DNA from: Chrysoperla carnea
Taxonomy: Eukaryota > Arthropoda > Insecta > Neuroptera > Chrysopidae
Length of the DNA: 64,000 nucleotides
Assembly (NCBI RefSeq): GCF_905475395.1
Contig: NC_058337.1
Location: forward strand, 71,196,368 to 71,260,367
Direction: 5' to 3'
Under the pieces are notes generated by a model. That model searched no databases and was not told the DNA's origin. It saw only the letters and a program-made list of their open reading frames with translations. A program made the position numbers and the translations under genes. The stretch's first letter is position 1, and each line of letters opens with the position of its first letter. Below are positions 23,901 to 36,656 of the stretch, piece after piece.

Positions 23901-26274
23901 TTTTTTGTCTATGGCTTTAAGTACTTGCAACTAAGACAAACATTTATTCTAAAGGCAATTTTCAAGAAAACAACCCAAGCAAGCTCGACTCTATTCTGTT
24001 ACCTATTTCATGGCACTTCTACACATGCAAAGTAGGTACAATAAAGAATTTAAAATACGATGAGAAATATTAGGTTTCTTAAAGTTTTCTAATTAATTAT
24101 GACCAGTTATCCACGTTGATTTTTAATTTAGTGCTGGAAATAATTATGGAATTTAAGATTGCAGACAAAAGAAGGTATTCATTTCTTTACATATTTATAT
24201 CATGCTTTATGCGTAAAATTTGAAGAATGTAATTTTGTGTATTTAAGAGAAATATGCCTCACACAAAAGGTGGTTACAAATTTTAATTTTCTCGAAATTT
24301 CAAACAGGTATGACTCGGGGAAAACAGTTAGATCTGACTGAAGGATATATCATCCGATAGCTTGTAATTTCTTTGCTTTGAATCAATATCTCAAAAAATT
24401 TTATCATCCTATAAAATTTTATGCGCAGGACGGAAACTCTGAAGAAAATTTATTCATTAATTTGATATGAATTTAAAAACAATGCAACCCGTGATCCAAG
24501 TGTGTGCTGGAACACCAAACGCAACTTTGTCAAAAATCGAAAAAACCGTGTAAATTTCGGGATTTTTTTCAGATGTTGGCAATTCTAAAATACTTGTTTT
24601 TGATAGTACCTTTTCTGGACGAAATTATTGGGTCTACTGAAACGGTACTAGCAAGAACTAGTCTTTTAGGGTTATAATCGCTAGTCTTAAAAATCCTGTT
24701 TTTTTAAGTTTATAATAAAATTGTGGAAAAGGCCGAAATTTTCATGGTTTTTTCGAAACTTGGATTATTCATTGGACTAAAGGTCAGAAACTGGGATTAT
24801 TCATTGGACTAACATCATACACAATTATGCAAAAACTCAGAACTACCGGATTTGACGCAAACTACCCTGTACTTTCAGGCGACAAGGTTACTGGATTATT
24901 ATAATTAATAAAAATATTAATTATACGCATTTATTTTTAGAGTATATACTTATATGTGTACGTATATTACGAATATTTAAAGAATAATTTGAAAACAAAT
25001 TTGAATAATATATTTCTTGAGTTCGAGCACAAAACTTGAATTTGTTTGAAAAATACTTGCTTAATTTTGACTACTTCTTTCGTTCACTTTAATTAAATCC
25101 TTCTTATCTAATATTTAATACAAAATTTTGCAGTAGGAATAATATAATTTGAAGTACGTTTGTAATTCATTATCTTTAATTGCATTGTCTAGAGATGTAG
25201 ATATAATTGAAAAAAGTATTTACTATCTGTAGATATTGTAATACTACTTATTTATTATATCTTGAAAGAACATATCTAGTCGGTATGAGGATTTTTCCAA
25301 ATTTTTAAATGATGAAATCGTAATTTAATTTTGGTTCAACGATGCTAGTTGATCAACAAACTTTGAATAACATTTGTATAGTGGTAACCTGCGTTCAACT
25401 GAGTTGGTCCACTGTTCAAGCTTTTTGCTAGGTTAGGGTGAAATCAAAATTTTTGTAACAGAAGGTTAAACGATTTTAGTCTAATATCGATGATGTTTTA
25501 AAAATAGAAGTAATATCAGCCTCTGAAACTTTAATTAGGCTCAAATACATTTTGGAGCTACAATTCAATGCATAGATTCAAAAATTATTTTAATTGAAAA
25601 TCGTCTCTAACATTTGAATCTTTTTATCTTTTTCGGTCTTTATTTTAGGGATTAAATCGTTTATTTTGTATTATACTATATTTATAAAGTCTGATTATAG
25701 ATTCCATTTACATCATCAATTATTTGACCTGTATAATTAAACTATAAAAACAAATTCTATTCTGTTTTCTACCGTTTAATATTTCATAAAAGAATTAGTT
25801 ATCCATATTATGCACATTGTGTGGTTCCATTTTGTAAAGATATATAACACCGTCCAGGGCCTAACAATATATCTTAATGAAATACAAAAAGATGTTCCAA
25901 CATCTTTTAATTTTTAGCCAACTTGAGGATTTATTTTTACCCGATTGAGCAACGCAAAGGAGTGGTCATGTGTTTATCAGCCAGTTATCGTGTGTGTTCT
26001 TTTGTGGCGCACTAGAGACCAAACGCGTGTGCTGATTTTGATTCTGACGTCAATCGATTTTTATTAACCCTGCGAGTGCTACTGAAGATAAAAGAGTTTT
26101 CGCGTCCTTAGATATTCAAAGTCAAAGGTCTCAAAAATCAGTTTTTTGTGAATATCTTGTTTATTTTGTGTTCAATCCTATTAATATTTATTATAAAAGT
26201 TGTAGAAGATAAAATTTTCTACAAATCTTGGCTGAAATTTTTTTATGTAGGTTAAATCGTTTTTGAAATGGGGG

Positions 26275-26860
26275 GCGCAGAAAATAAGAAGCTAAGCTTA
26301 ACGTATTTCAGTGCTGGATGACTATTTATAAATATAAGGTATTAAATAATTATTGAAGTAATATTTAATAAATAATTAAGGAAGAAACCGCAAAATAGAC
26401 ATGGGATTCACGATTGACCCTGTTTATTATACGGTTTTTTCACTTAATTCGATTAAATACTATTTAAATTATTATTTAATACCTTATATTTATAAATATT
26501 GACCCTGCGCTAAGATACGTATATCTCAGCGCTCCGTCTTCTGCAATCTCTATTTTCAAAACGGTCTAATGTATAAAAAAAGCTTTAAGACAAACAGTAT
26601 CTCAGCGATTCGTACCTTAGTACAGAGTCAATATTTATAAATATAATGTATTAAATAATTATTTAAATAGTATTTAATCGATAATTAAATGAACAAACCG
26701 TATAATAGACAGGGTCAATCGTGAATCCCAATTTATTATGCGGGTTTTTTCATTAATGATTCATTAAATACTACTTAAATAATTATTTAATATCTTATAT
26801 TCATAAATACTGACCCAGGACTGAAGTACGTTAAGGAAAGCATACTATCTTCTGCACACA
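26275..26860. mobile_element. nested inverted repeat built from two reversed copies of a ~190-bp palindromic element
   Basis: A palindromic unit occurs at about 26319-26505 and again, reverse-complemented, at about 26630-26815; each copy is itself an inverted repeat with TATTTATAAATATAA-type ends. The flanks also match in reverse: GCAGAAAATAAGAAGC and CTTAACGTATTTCAG on the left pair with TGAAGTACGTTAAG and ATCTTCTGC on the right. The centre pairs too (TATCTCAGCG). The block is therefore one ~585-bp nested palindrome. A (CA)n tract follows at 26855-26872. Confidence 0.65.
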
Positions 26861-27789
26861 CACACACACACAAAGACATCACATTGAAAAGGTTTTATTA
26901 GGATATTGCGGCCTTGAAACCGCGGAAATATGTAAAACTGGAATTTTTCAAAATCGGCCCCATTACATTAACTTCCTTCTGGGAAGTTAAAAATGCATGT
27001 TTTGCATTTAATCCAATCTTTAATGATAAATATTGTGTAGGTATATAATTGTATGGATTGCATTTATGACTTACATTGAAAATTTAATATTATTGTCTCA
27101 AAAATTTAAATAAATAATTATGATAATTTACATTTAAAAAATAATATTTGTACAATTTGATTTTTTATTTTTACAATTTTTAATGCATTAAGTAAGTTTA
27201 ATTAATTAGTGTTTTTCAATAATTTTAATTTGACATTTTCTATAACATTAACATGTAAAGAATTGCAAATTAGTCAAAACCGCCTCCTTTATCGCCAAAA
27301 TTTTTCACTGGAAGCGCTGGCATCGATTTTATTGCCCCTACCATGACTACACACACAACGAATAAATAGTTACAGGTACATATATGTATGTAATTAAAAT
27401 ATAATGAATGGAATGTGTTAGCTTTATTGAGTCATATATACTTCAGAGAATATTATAATAATAACATAATATATAATAATTTTAATACTATAATATTCTA
27501 ATAATTTATGTTTTAAAAAAAGATATATTATCGCGTAAATATATAGTATCTAGGTATATACCTCACTCATATTTAAATATTCTATATATCCCCTCGTCAA
27601 TATTATTAATTTTCCATTATTATTATCAATTTTGTTGATTGTTCAAATTGAACATCGTGTTTAGAGTGCCTATTATGCATATTCTTTCAATATAAATATT
27701 TAAGTTAATTATATCGTTATTATTTTCTCTAGTTTTAAGTGAGCGATTTTAACGTAATTATTTAAGCTTTAAGTGGTGTTAAATGCAAT

Positions 27790-30700
27790 ATGGCGTTGAA
27801 TATTTCAAATAATGTCGATAATTTTCAAGAGTCATTACTTAAACGTAAGTTGGTAATTTTATTTTTAAATTAATTTTGAAATAAAAGAGGGGTTTATAAT
27901 TTTTTTTTGTTTTTATTTATTTTTTTTTTTGTGTAAACATAAACAAATAATAAGTGTTTAAGTTTTATATTTTGATGTATACTTACTCATCGAGTAGCTT
28001 TAAAACAAAAGAAAATTTATTTAATCTATATTTTCCAAGAGTAGAGTTAGTAAAATTTTTCGGTGGGTATATTTCTCATAGAAGTGGTACTGGATCGGAA
28101 ATAAATCGGTCCAAAATTTGAATTCATAAACCGATTTATGCCCAGCCATAGCTAAAATCTATCAAAATATATGCGTATAGCAAATACTACTTTCGGCTTA
28201 AACTTCTACATTTCGAGCTACCTCTGTGAATAAAATTTAGTTTTTTGTTTGAGTGATTATTTCTGGTCAAAAGTTTCTCAGGATAAATTCTTGTTAACCT
28301 GTTTGCGATTTGGGAATGTTTGATATGAGAAGCTTTCGCGTTAATTTTGTTCGATTCGAGTGCAATGAAAATTTGTGCATTTCAAAGCTATTTCGAATTA
28401 GCTAAAAACTTGAATTTTCTGTGATTTCAGACAGAACACTTTAGACAGATAAAATCGGGTTTGTACGTTAGTAAAAAAGTAAATCAGGAATTTAGTTTCT
28501 AATTGAATCCTTTACCAATCTATTATCAATTTTAAATGTCAATGAATATAAAAACAATTAGAGATAAATAAATCGAAATTTTTATTTAATTTAAATAAGA
28601 TTGAATACTCAATGACTGAATTTTCAATTCTGAATATTTATTTAAAATATAATTACTTTGGATTTGGCAATAATTAAAATTTAACAAAGACTAAATGTGG
28701 TTTAGCTTCAGCAGATAATTATTTACTATCATGAATGTGTTAGGCGAAAAACAGCTTTATTTTTTGTTGTAGATCATAACCTCTACATAATTTTATACAA
28801 TTTTTTTTTAATATACTGGCTAATTACAAATTTGATTAGGTGATTATTGAATGAGGTTTGAGCATGAAAATATTAAAGCAGAGAAATAATCTATACCTAT
28901 AATTAAATTCATTTTAACTTATTTCACCATATGTATATATTTTTCTCACCACAAGTAGCCTTTACTCTCGTGGTGAGAGAAATTCTCACGATTTTTGAAG
29001 GAATTGAAAAAATATATTTTTTTAAACCATAAACAGGTTGAAAAAAATCTGTAAAATTCAAGCAAAAACATTGTATTTCACTTGTTACTTATGCTGCATT
29101 ACAATAAAAACAGATTCTTTCGTAACAATTTGTTTTATTTCATGGACATTTTATTTACAATTTTTAAACCAAGGATTTTTATTAAAAATATCTTCCATAA
29201 TGTATATAAATTATTAATATTACTTATGCAAACATTATAAGAAAAGGTATTTAAAATTCTTTTTCTATCAATTTCACATTTTTGGGTTTTTTTTTAATGT
29301 AAACAAAAATAGTATTAATAGTAATTTTGATTCCGTTATGAGGTCTAGAAGTTAATTTCGCGTTAATTGCCCTTTTATTCATTCTTAATCTACCAACAAA
29401 ATTTCAAATCATTCGGAAGCTCGAGAGTGCAATGCTCTAAACAGAATTAAAAAATTCGATTATGGCCATACATACTTTCTGGCCAAGCTAAATTAAATAA
29501 GTGAAAACAAACAATTGACTGAGTTAATTGTTGAAATAGCATGTAAAGACAGTGTTGATTACTCTATTACATTACACATATATACATGTCACACATGCAT
29601 AACTGATAATTCTATATTAATACATAATATAAAATTTGCATGTAATGTGTGCCCTCGTGAGTAAACAGTGATATTTACAAAAAAATGTTTCAAACAAAAG
29701 TTGTTTATTTTTTGATAAGGAACATTTTTACAAACTTTTGTTCTATCTCTAACGGTTTACAAGATGGGTTTACGAACCCAACACTTCAATTTTTACGTCC
29801 TGAGTGCGCTGTAAAAATTTCAGCTTGATATATTTTTTTTGTTTTTGAGTTGTCGTGTTCATAGACGGACGGACGGACGGACGGAAAACCGAAAATGGAC
29901 TAATTAGATAATTCTATGAACACTTATATCAAAATTGCGTTCGTAGCATCAATATTTTTAAGTGTTACAAACTTGGGACTAAACTTAATATAGTATCTAT
30001 ATTTCATAGTATAAAAATTGTTATATGAACTATAAGTGAGACTTTTATGAAAGGTCAGACATTCGTATTTTATGACGACTTAAGTCAATGTTTGTAGAAA
30101 TACACGGAAATCTAGCTTTAAAATATGTAGATTTTAACTGAAAAATAAAAAAATTTATTTATGACTTAAGAAGTATACTTAAGGCCTTAAGTATCGTTTT
30201 AAAGTAGATAATTAATAATAATAAATAATAAATTTTAAAATAATTAAATTGTAGAATATTTTTAAAAAAATGTGTCACGTTCTTTGTCTTAATCTAAAAG
30301 GTAAAATATTTTTCTTATCAGTGATTAATTAGCATATTTAATACGTATTTGATAATAGAAAATATTAGGACATTAAAAAAAAGGTTTGTTGAGTTAATTA
30401 TAGCGTGCATATAAATTAATTGCAGGCTGGAAACTAAAACATTTGGAATAATATTGTATAGATAACGGTTAAGGAATTAAATTTGAAATTATTTGATAGA
30501 CTCTATTTACCTGACTACGCCAAGTACCCACGCTACACACAATACCTACATTAATCTATTCCAAAATATCAGAAATCCCTAGATTTGTGTTGATTGTCCA
30601 TGTGACTAGATTTACGAAAAAAGACAATTTGGCGCTCATAACAAAGTTTTGCACTTACAAAACCTGAGGCATACGCATCTTTCTTTAGATGTAAGTAGTA

Positions 30701-33700
30701 TTTGTTTGTTATTAAATGAAAGGTCCTGAAGAACATATTCCAACTATACATATAACATACATAAATACATCATGATTGAACCTATATTATTAAATTCATC
30801 AATAGTTTTTCATATACAAATATTATCAAGGATAAAATTTTTTTTTGTTCCTATTTTCTAATATTAGTTTTTAAAAGAACTGTAAATACTTACATTATTA
30901 TTACTTGAATGATAATCTATCCATTGGTGGGTGGTTACCTTAATGAGATTTAAGGGTTAGAATTGAGGGTTGAAAGTTTGTATGAAAATTGGTAAATTTG
31001 GAAGTTAGAAATGTAAAAATTTTGTATATGCTCATTGTTCATGGTTCAAAATTAAAGTTTACTTACTGCATGACTATTTTCAAAAGATTCATTCTTCATG
31101 GGTTCAACTTTGTCATTTTTGAAATTAGAAATATAAAAATTAATCAATGTATGTACTCATTGTTCAAAAAAAAAAAAAAAAAAAAAAACGATCACATTTT
31201 TATTTTATTCTTTAAAGGAGCGCAGCTAGCTTCATGGCCGAAATTGCGAGTAGTATTTAGAGCGAATAAGTGATGTAAATTTAGGTTTTCTAAATGAATC
31301 ATTCATGCAATCCATTGAAATAAATCAATATCACGAGCGGAATCGTGGGCAAAAGCTAGTTTATAAATATATACTTCAACTACCATGTAGTCATCAATAG
31401 TAGGTATAAATTAGCTAATCGTCAGTTCTCTTATAGTTTATGTTACTCGTTGCTCATTTTGTGAGTGTGAGACCGTCCCCAAACTAATAAAATAATTGCG
31501 ATTAGCTAATTTATATTGATGATGTCTGCATGGCAGTCGAAATATTTATTTATATAATACAAAACTTTATCTAGGAAGTAATGGAAAAAACGAAATTTAA
31601 TTAAAAGTTCGAGAGTTATATATAAACCATAGTAAGTGACAGCCTTGAAAAGATCATTTTGTACCAAAATTAAAAATTACACATGGTATATCTTTTTATG
31701 AATGACTACATGACCATATTATATTAGGACACTATTGTAGAAGAATCCAAATAACATTTTGGGAACCGTTTGAAAAATTTCACAGAAACTATTTTCCCAT
31801 CAAATCGTGCGGTTCGAGAGTTATAAACCATAGTAAGTGACAGAATTTAAAAGATCATTTTGTACCAAAATTAAAAATTGCCGATGGTATATCTTTTTGA
31901 CGTCGGCATCGAGCACTTCAAGGTTGAGTAAAGTAGGCTAGAACATAATGAAGCAAATTTCTATGATTCTTTTTGTCTGCCATTTGGAGAATTGATATAG
32001 ATAAAGGACCCCGCACAATTAGTTAGGAAAAAAGGAAAAAGGCTTTTCGTAAAACTTTGCAAACCATCCCCAAAATGTTATTTGGATCATTCTAAACAAA
32101 AGCTCTCAAGGCTACAAAACTTTTACGAGTAGTTTTCGACCTATGGGCGATCAAAGCTACACATATGATATTATGAATGACTACATGACCATATTATATT
32201 AGAACACTATTGTAGAAGAATCCAAATAACATTTTGGGAACGGTTTGAAAAGTTTCACAGAAATCCATTTTCCTATCAAATCGTGCGGAGTCCTTTTATG
32301 ATTTAAGGATTTAAGTGTTTTTAAACAATTTTTTGGTCTGTCGTGTGTAAGAAGAAAATCAAAGTTCCTGAAAATCCTGAATAGTAGTTATAAATATTCT
32401 AAAGTCTTACTTTTGACAGTATACATAATCATATGTTAAAGAGAGAGAGTACGAAGTGCATTTGGAAGACACCTATTTCAACAAGAAGGTGGAAACGAAG
32501 TTTAGGGTTCGTTTTTTCCGAGGTTTGAAAAAGATTTTTAACTTCAGATCCCAATGATAAAAATTAGTTCGTCAAAAGGTTAGAAAGATTGTACATGCAC
32601 AAAAAAAATTCCCAATGAGAATTTATATAATTTTGATTTTACAATGAGAATTTAAATAATGGATATAGGCGGTGGCATAATATTTTGTTTAATTACTTCG
32701 AAATAAATTTATTTATAATCAATTTAAATTGCTCATGAATAAGTAATACAATCGTTAACAATAATAATATAGATACTATTATGGTTGAAAATAGTTAAAA
32801 AATAATTTTCTCAAACAAAACAAATTAATTTAAAATGTCCATGAAATTATGAGATAATCGATAATCGTAAAATTGTCGTCAAATTAAGTAATTTTCATAA
32901 AAAATTATAAAATAAAAACAAGTGAAAACAAACAATTGACGGAGTTAATTGTTGAAATACCATGTAAAGAAATGGTTGAATGTCAATGCTTGCATTATTT
33001 TTTTTATCAACTAGAAGAATTTATAAAACCGTCATAATAAACACAATTATGACGGTCTTTAAGTCGCTTTTTATTTGGTTTTCTTAAATATCGAAAAGAC
33101 CACTAGTTAAAGTTACCTGCAAATTTTCAACTCCCTATATTTTATAGTTCTGAAGAAAATGTTTTATTCTAATTTGGACCCTTACGGGTAAGCAGTGATG
33201 TTTACGAAAAAAAATTTAAAAAATAGTTATTTACTGTTTTATATGGAACATTTTTTACATTAAACTTTTGTTCTGTCTCTAACGGCTTACGTCCTAAGCA
33301 CGCTATAAAAATTTCAGCTTGATATCTCTTTTCAAACCACAGGAAATATACCTACTTTTTAGGTGATTTTATTTTTAGGTGGTTTTATACAATACCAAAA
33401 ATTTGTTCATACCATCAATATTTTTAAGCCTTACAAACTTGGGACTAAACTTACTATACCTTGATATATTAAATACATCTACATAGTATAAAAATTATTT
33501 AATGATTTTTTTAAGCAATGTTTTGATTAATTATTGTTATATTTAGATCCTCAAGTGGATTCATGGCCGTTTATGTCATCACCTCTAGGCGCATCAATGT
33601 TATGTGCTGCATATTTAATATTTGTATTGAAAATTGGACCAAAATTTATGGAAAATCGTAAGCCATTTAGTTTGCGAAAAGTTATTATTGTTTATAATGG

Positions 33701-36616
33701 TTTACAAGTATTATATAGTTTTCTAATGTGTTTCTATTTAACTGGATTTCGTTTTGATTATTATTTTTATTTTGTAACAAATGGATGCCATCCTCAAAAA
33801 ACAATCGATATGACTTTAAACGTAAGAAAATTTAATTCAATTTTTTAGTATTAAAATCGAAATCAGACACGAAATCATGAGCTTATTAATCATCAACATG
33901 TCTGCAGTGAGTCTACACAAATTAAAAATAAAAAGCTCTGAGATTTTTTCTGATTAATTTTACTGAAGATCACTTTCCAAAAATATATGAAAAGTTCATT
34001 GAACGTATAATTGCCAAGATATGATATAGATTACCGTGATATATCGTGATGTCTAGCACTTCATTCGTTAAGCCATAGTATAGGTTAAATTTAAGATGCA
34101 GCTCAGAGCCTCCATCATAAATAAACAGGGGATTTTTTTTAAAAAGTTTTCATTTTTATCTTTCGCAAACGGAATAAAAAGCCAAATTGCAAAAGCACGT
34201 ATTGGCCTCTGTTGTTTACATGACGTCTGCATGACAGCACTTTTCATCGGCATATCAGAAACAAATTTTTTTAACAACAGTTTCTTTTGCGACAATTTTC
34301 ATTTAAAAAAAAGATAAAGTTGACTGTTTGAGCATGAAGATGTCCTTGAATAAAAAAAACTTTATTTTCATTCCCCCTACAAATAAGCCGAAACGCAATT
34401 TTACGTTTTTTGATTTTTCAATGCATTTCTAGAAATATGAGGATGAAACTTTTTTTTAAATCACTCTGTATGTTATGGAAAATGTATTTGATCGTTATAT
34501 ATAGCGTAGGGACTATTCGTAAAATACGTCATGTAAGCAGCAGAGGTATGACATTGTTTAGCGTAACGAAGTGTGTGAAGGAATTAAGTGAGGTATGAAG
34601 TGGGGGGTGGAGGGTTCAAATAATATATTCATTGATTTGGGTAGTCTAGAAATTGTAACATTACATTTGCGAGGGGCTTCCATAAAATGTAACTCAAGAT
34701 AACGGAAGTGACGAGTGGGGGATTTAAAAAAAATGAAATTTTGTGTGACGTAGTCTGTAGGTAGGTAATTCAACAACACAGAGCAAGCGAATTTTTTTCC
34801 AAGCTTTGTTTCTTAAGTACGAGGAGCGGTAGATTTTTTGTTTGCACCAAAAGAAAATTGAAATATACCGTTTTTTTTTTCTAATAAAAGTTTTTCTTTT
34901 CGTTTATTCAACCGTCTTGAAAATTAGAACTTATGCGATATTGAAAAACGGTCACACCATTTTGTTAATGCTTAATTGAAAAACCAAACACAATGGTTAT
35001 TCATTAATTTTTGCTAACTGTCTATTTAAAAATTGCATAAATTACACAACAGTTTTTGTTTTTGAACAAACTTAGTACTACGCTTAGACAAATTTGTGTT
35101 TATTTACAATATTTCCCAAAAATGTGCGCTTTCTATACAAATAACTGTTTTAATATGATAAAAAATTTAGGATTTCTAAACTTGTCAAAATGTTTGGCGG
35201 AAAACCATTTTCTATAAACATTTTGGGATCCTTTCACTTGTTTACATGTATAAGATTATAATCCTTTATTTTTTTGTTAATAGATTAATATTGGAGGCTG
35301 GTGGTATATGTTTGCAAAATTTACAGAATTTGTTGACACAATATGCTTTATACTACGAAAAAAAATGAATCAAGTTACACTTTTACATGTTTATCATCAT
35401 TCTTCGACAGCATTCTTTGCATGGGTATACTTAAAGTATATCCCAGGAGAACAAGGTGTTATAATAGGATTTCACAATAGTTTTGTACATATTTTCATGT
35501 ACGCTTATTACTTTTTATCAGCATTAGGTCCAGAATATCAAAAGTATTTATGGTGGAAACGTTATATAACTATTATCCAATTGGTAAGTGGTGAAAAATA
35601 ATTATATAAGCACTGTTCCAAAAAAATTGGAATTAATTTTTATTAATTTGTTATTAAACATTAATAATCCAATTAATCTGTGAAACGGATGAAAAAATTG
35701 CTATCAGAAAACAAAAAATACGTTGTTATAGAAGAAAAGTAACCAAAAAACAAAGCGTTTTTTGTTTAAGGCTAATCAATTGCTAAGTTAACCTAAAAAG
35801 TTCGCAAAAGTCAAAAAAACTTATCCATTAACGTCTGGTTAGTTCGATTTGGATGGGATAGTGTTGAGAAAACTTGAAAAAATGAGCGAAAATAGTCATT
35901 TTAAAATTTTTTTTATAACTTTTTTTTCTTCTCCGATTATAAAGTTGATATTTGGTAATCAGTTATAAGTTATGAGTAATCAGTTATAAGCTAAAATCGA
36001 GTGTTTCTGCATCCCAAATAAATGCACTTTTACAAAGCCCGATTTCGGCATCAAAAATTAAACAATTTCACTTGCTGCTGAAATAGGTATAATAAGAGAA
36101 GAAGGTGAAAAGATTATTTCCCAAAAAACCGCATCTACGCATACAAATCGGATTTACCAGATAATGGATAGGTTTTATTTTTGAGATCCATAACCTGTTT
36201 TCTTCTATAACAACATATTTATTGTTTTCTGCTAACAATTTTGTTAAATTTTAAATTTGGTCTCCATAGATTAATTGAATTAAAATTTTTTACTGAAATG
36301 AGCAGTGTACATATTGGAGGTAACATCAACGGTTATCCTATGATGATGATCAGTTTTCATATTCACCGTTGTTCCCCACAGCGCATTCTCTTTTTTTTGA
36401 ATCGACTTTATTTTAAAGAAAACTAATCGATTTATTTTTTCTTTTTTGTAGACACAATTTTCATTGAATTTAATTTATTTATTTTCAATAATATTCATGA
36501 ATTGCGATGGTCCTATATATTTAACAATTTTTTTCACTTTAAACACAATATTATTTGTTATATTATTCAGTAAGTTTTATATTAAATCTTATTTAAAAAA
36601 TAAAAAGACTAATTAA
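27790..36616 (+). CDS. ELO-B: very long chain fatty acid elongase (ELOVL family), 264 aa, 4 coding exons
   Basis: Predicted ER fatty-acid elongase. Exons: 27790-27844 (small, predicted), 33547-33821, 35284-35583 and 36452-36616; phases 1, 0, 0; 795 nt including TAA. Motifs: KFTEFVDTICFILRKK (122-137), HVYHH (145-149), PGEQG, NSFVHIFMYAYY (175-186), YLWWKRY and TIIQLTQ. The C-terminus KNKKTN is a KKxx ER-retrieval signal. Exons 2-4 are secure. Exon 1 follows from the ATG, a consensus GTAAGT donor, the right phase and an N-terminus of the expected length, but it leaves a 5.7-kb repeat-filled intron and gives His where paralogues have Asp at the junction, so another first exon is possible. Closest paralogue is ELO-C: same NGCHP segment, one extra residue in exon 2, and a short tail. 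Confidence 0.85.
29499..30013 (+). repeat. IR-1 interspersed element, copy 4 (short form), in ELO-B intron 1
   Basis: This copy has the AAGTGAAAACAAACAATTGAC start, the hairpin, a (GGAC)n tract at about 29870-29886, the GGGACTAAACTTA block and a degenerate 3' palindrome ending near CATAGTATAAAAA. A small internal deletion removes part of the 'CAAGATGGG' region. Confidence 0.75.
30985..31188. repeat. short tandem duplication and a 23-base A run
   Basis: A segment around 'GTTAGAAATGTAAAAATTTT ... CTCATTGTTCA' occurs twice, about 130 bp apart. The second copy runs into 23 consecutive A at 31166-31188. The segment just downstream (31189-31372) ends in an 'GTGGGCAAAAGCTAGT' block like the termini of dispersed insect repeats, so this may be a retroposed unit with its A tract. 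Confidence 0.4.
31608..32297. repeat. mixed tandem and inverted repeat in ELO-B intron 1
   Basis: A ~205-bp unit starts at 31608 and restarts at 31812 (both begin TTCGAGAGTTATA). A third, partial copy lies at about 32172-32297. Between them, 32005-32098 is the reverse complement of part of the unit: 'CCCCAAAATGTTATTTGGAT' pairs with 'ATCCAAATAACATTTTGGGA', and GGACCCCGCAC pairs with GTGCGGAGTCC. The last part is therefore a stem with a ~110-bp loop. It is non-coding. Confidence 0.65.
32920..33493 (+). repeat. IR-1 interspersed element, copy 5 (long-form subfamily), ending 53 bp before ELO-B exon 2
   Basis: The ends match other IR-1 copies, but the interior carries a different ~200-bp module ('GAAGAATTTATAAAACC ... 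CAAATTTTCAACTCCCTAT') found elsewhere only in copy 6. The (GGAC)n tract is deleted. A small hairpin (CGTCATAATnnACACAATTATGACG) sits inside near 33032-33056. The element ends close upstream of the ELO-B exon 2 acceptor. Confidence 0.7.
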
Positions 36617-36650
36617 ACTATGTTTTGAATTTTTTCTTTATTTATACCTT

Positions 36651-36656
36651 AATAAA
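36651..36656 (+). terminator. ELO-B polyadenylation signal
   Basis: AATAAA lies 35 nt after the ELO-B stop codon and fits a very short 3' UTR. Confidence 0.5.

Larger units (their letters stand above)
16510..27789. other. 11.3-kb gene-poor interval between ELO-A and ELO-B
   Basis: No exon of the ELO family or any recognised protein is present. It holds a poly-C tract at about 16749-16762, the foldback element at 18491-19318, the unrecognised ORF at 19338-19613, IR-1 copies 2 and 3 and the nested inverted repeat at 26275-26860. Two 19-bp copies of GGATTATTCATTGGACTAA sit near 24763 and 24798. The rest is featureless A+T-rich DNA. Confidence 0.6.

Noticed and set aside
30989-31273. 94-codon + strand ORF
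   Set aside because: It reads through a 23-base A run as a Lys string and covers a tandem duplication; an artefact of low-complexity sequence.
33534-33546. In-frame ATG at 33534 as an intronless start for ELO-B
   Set aside because: The bases before 33547 end in a TTTAG acceptor, and the paralogues all have a phase-1 junction exactly there, so the ATG is intronic.
34068-34779. Three overlapping ORFs of 60-75 codons on both strands inside ELO-B intron 2
   Set aside because: They overlap on opposite strands, have no recognisable motifs, and lie wholly within a confidently placed intron.
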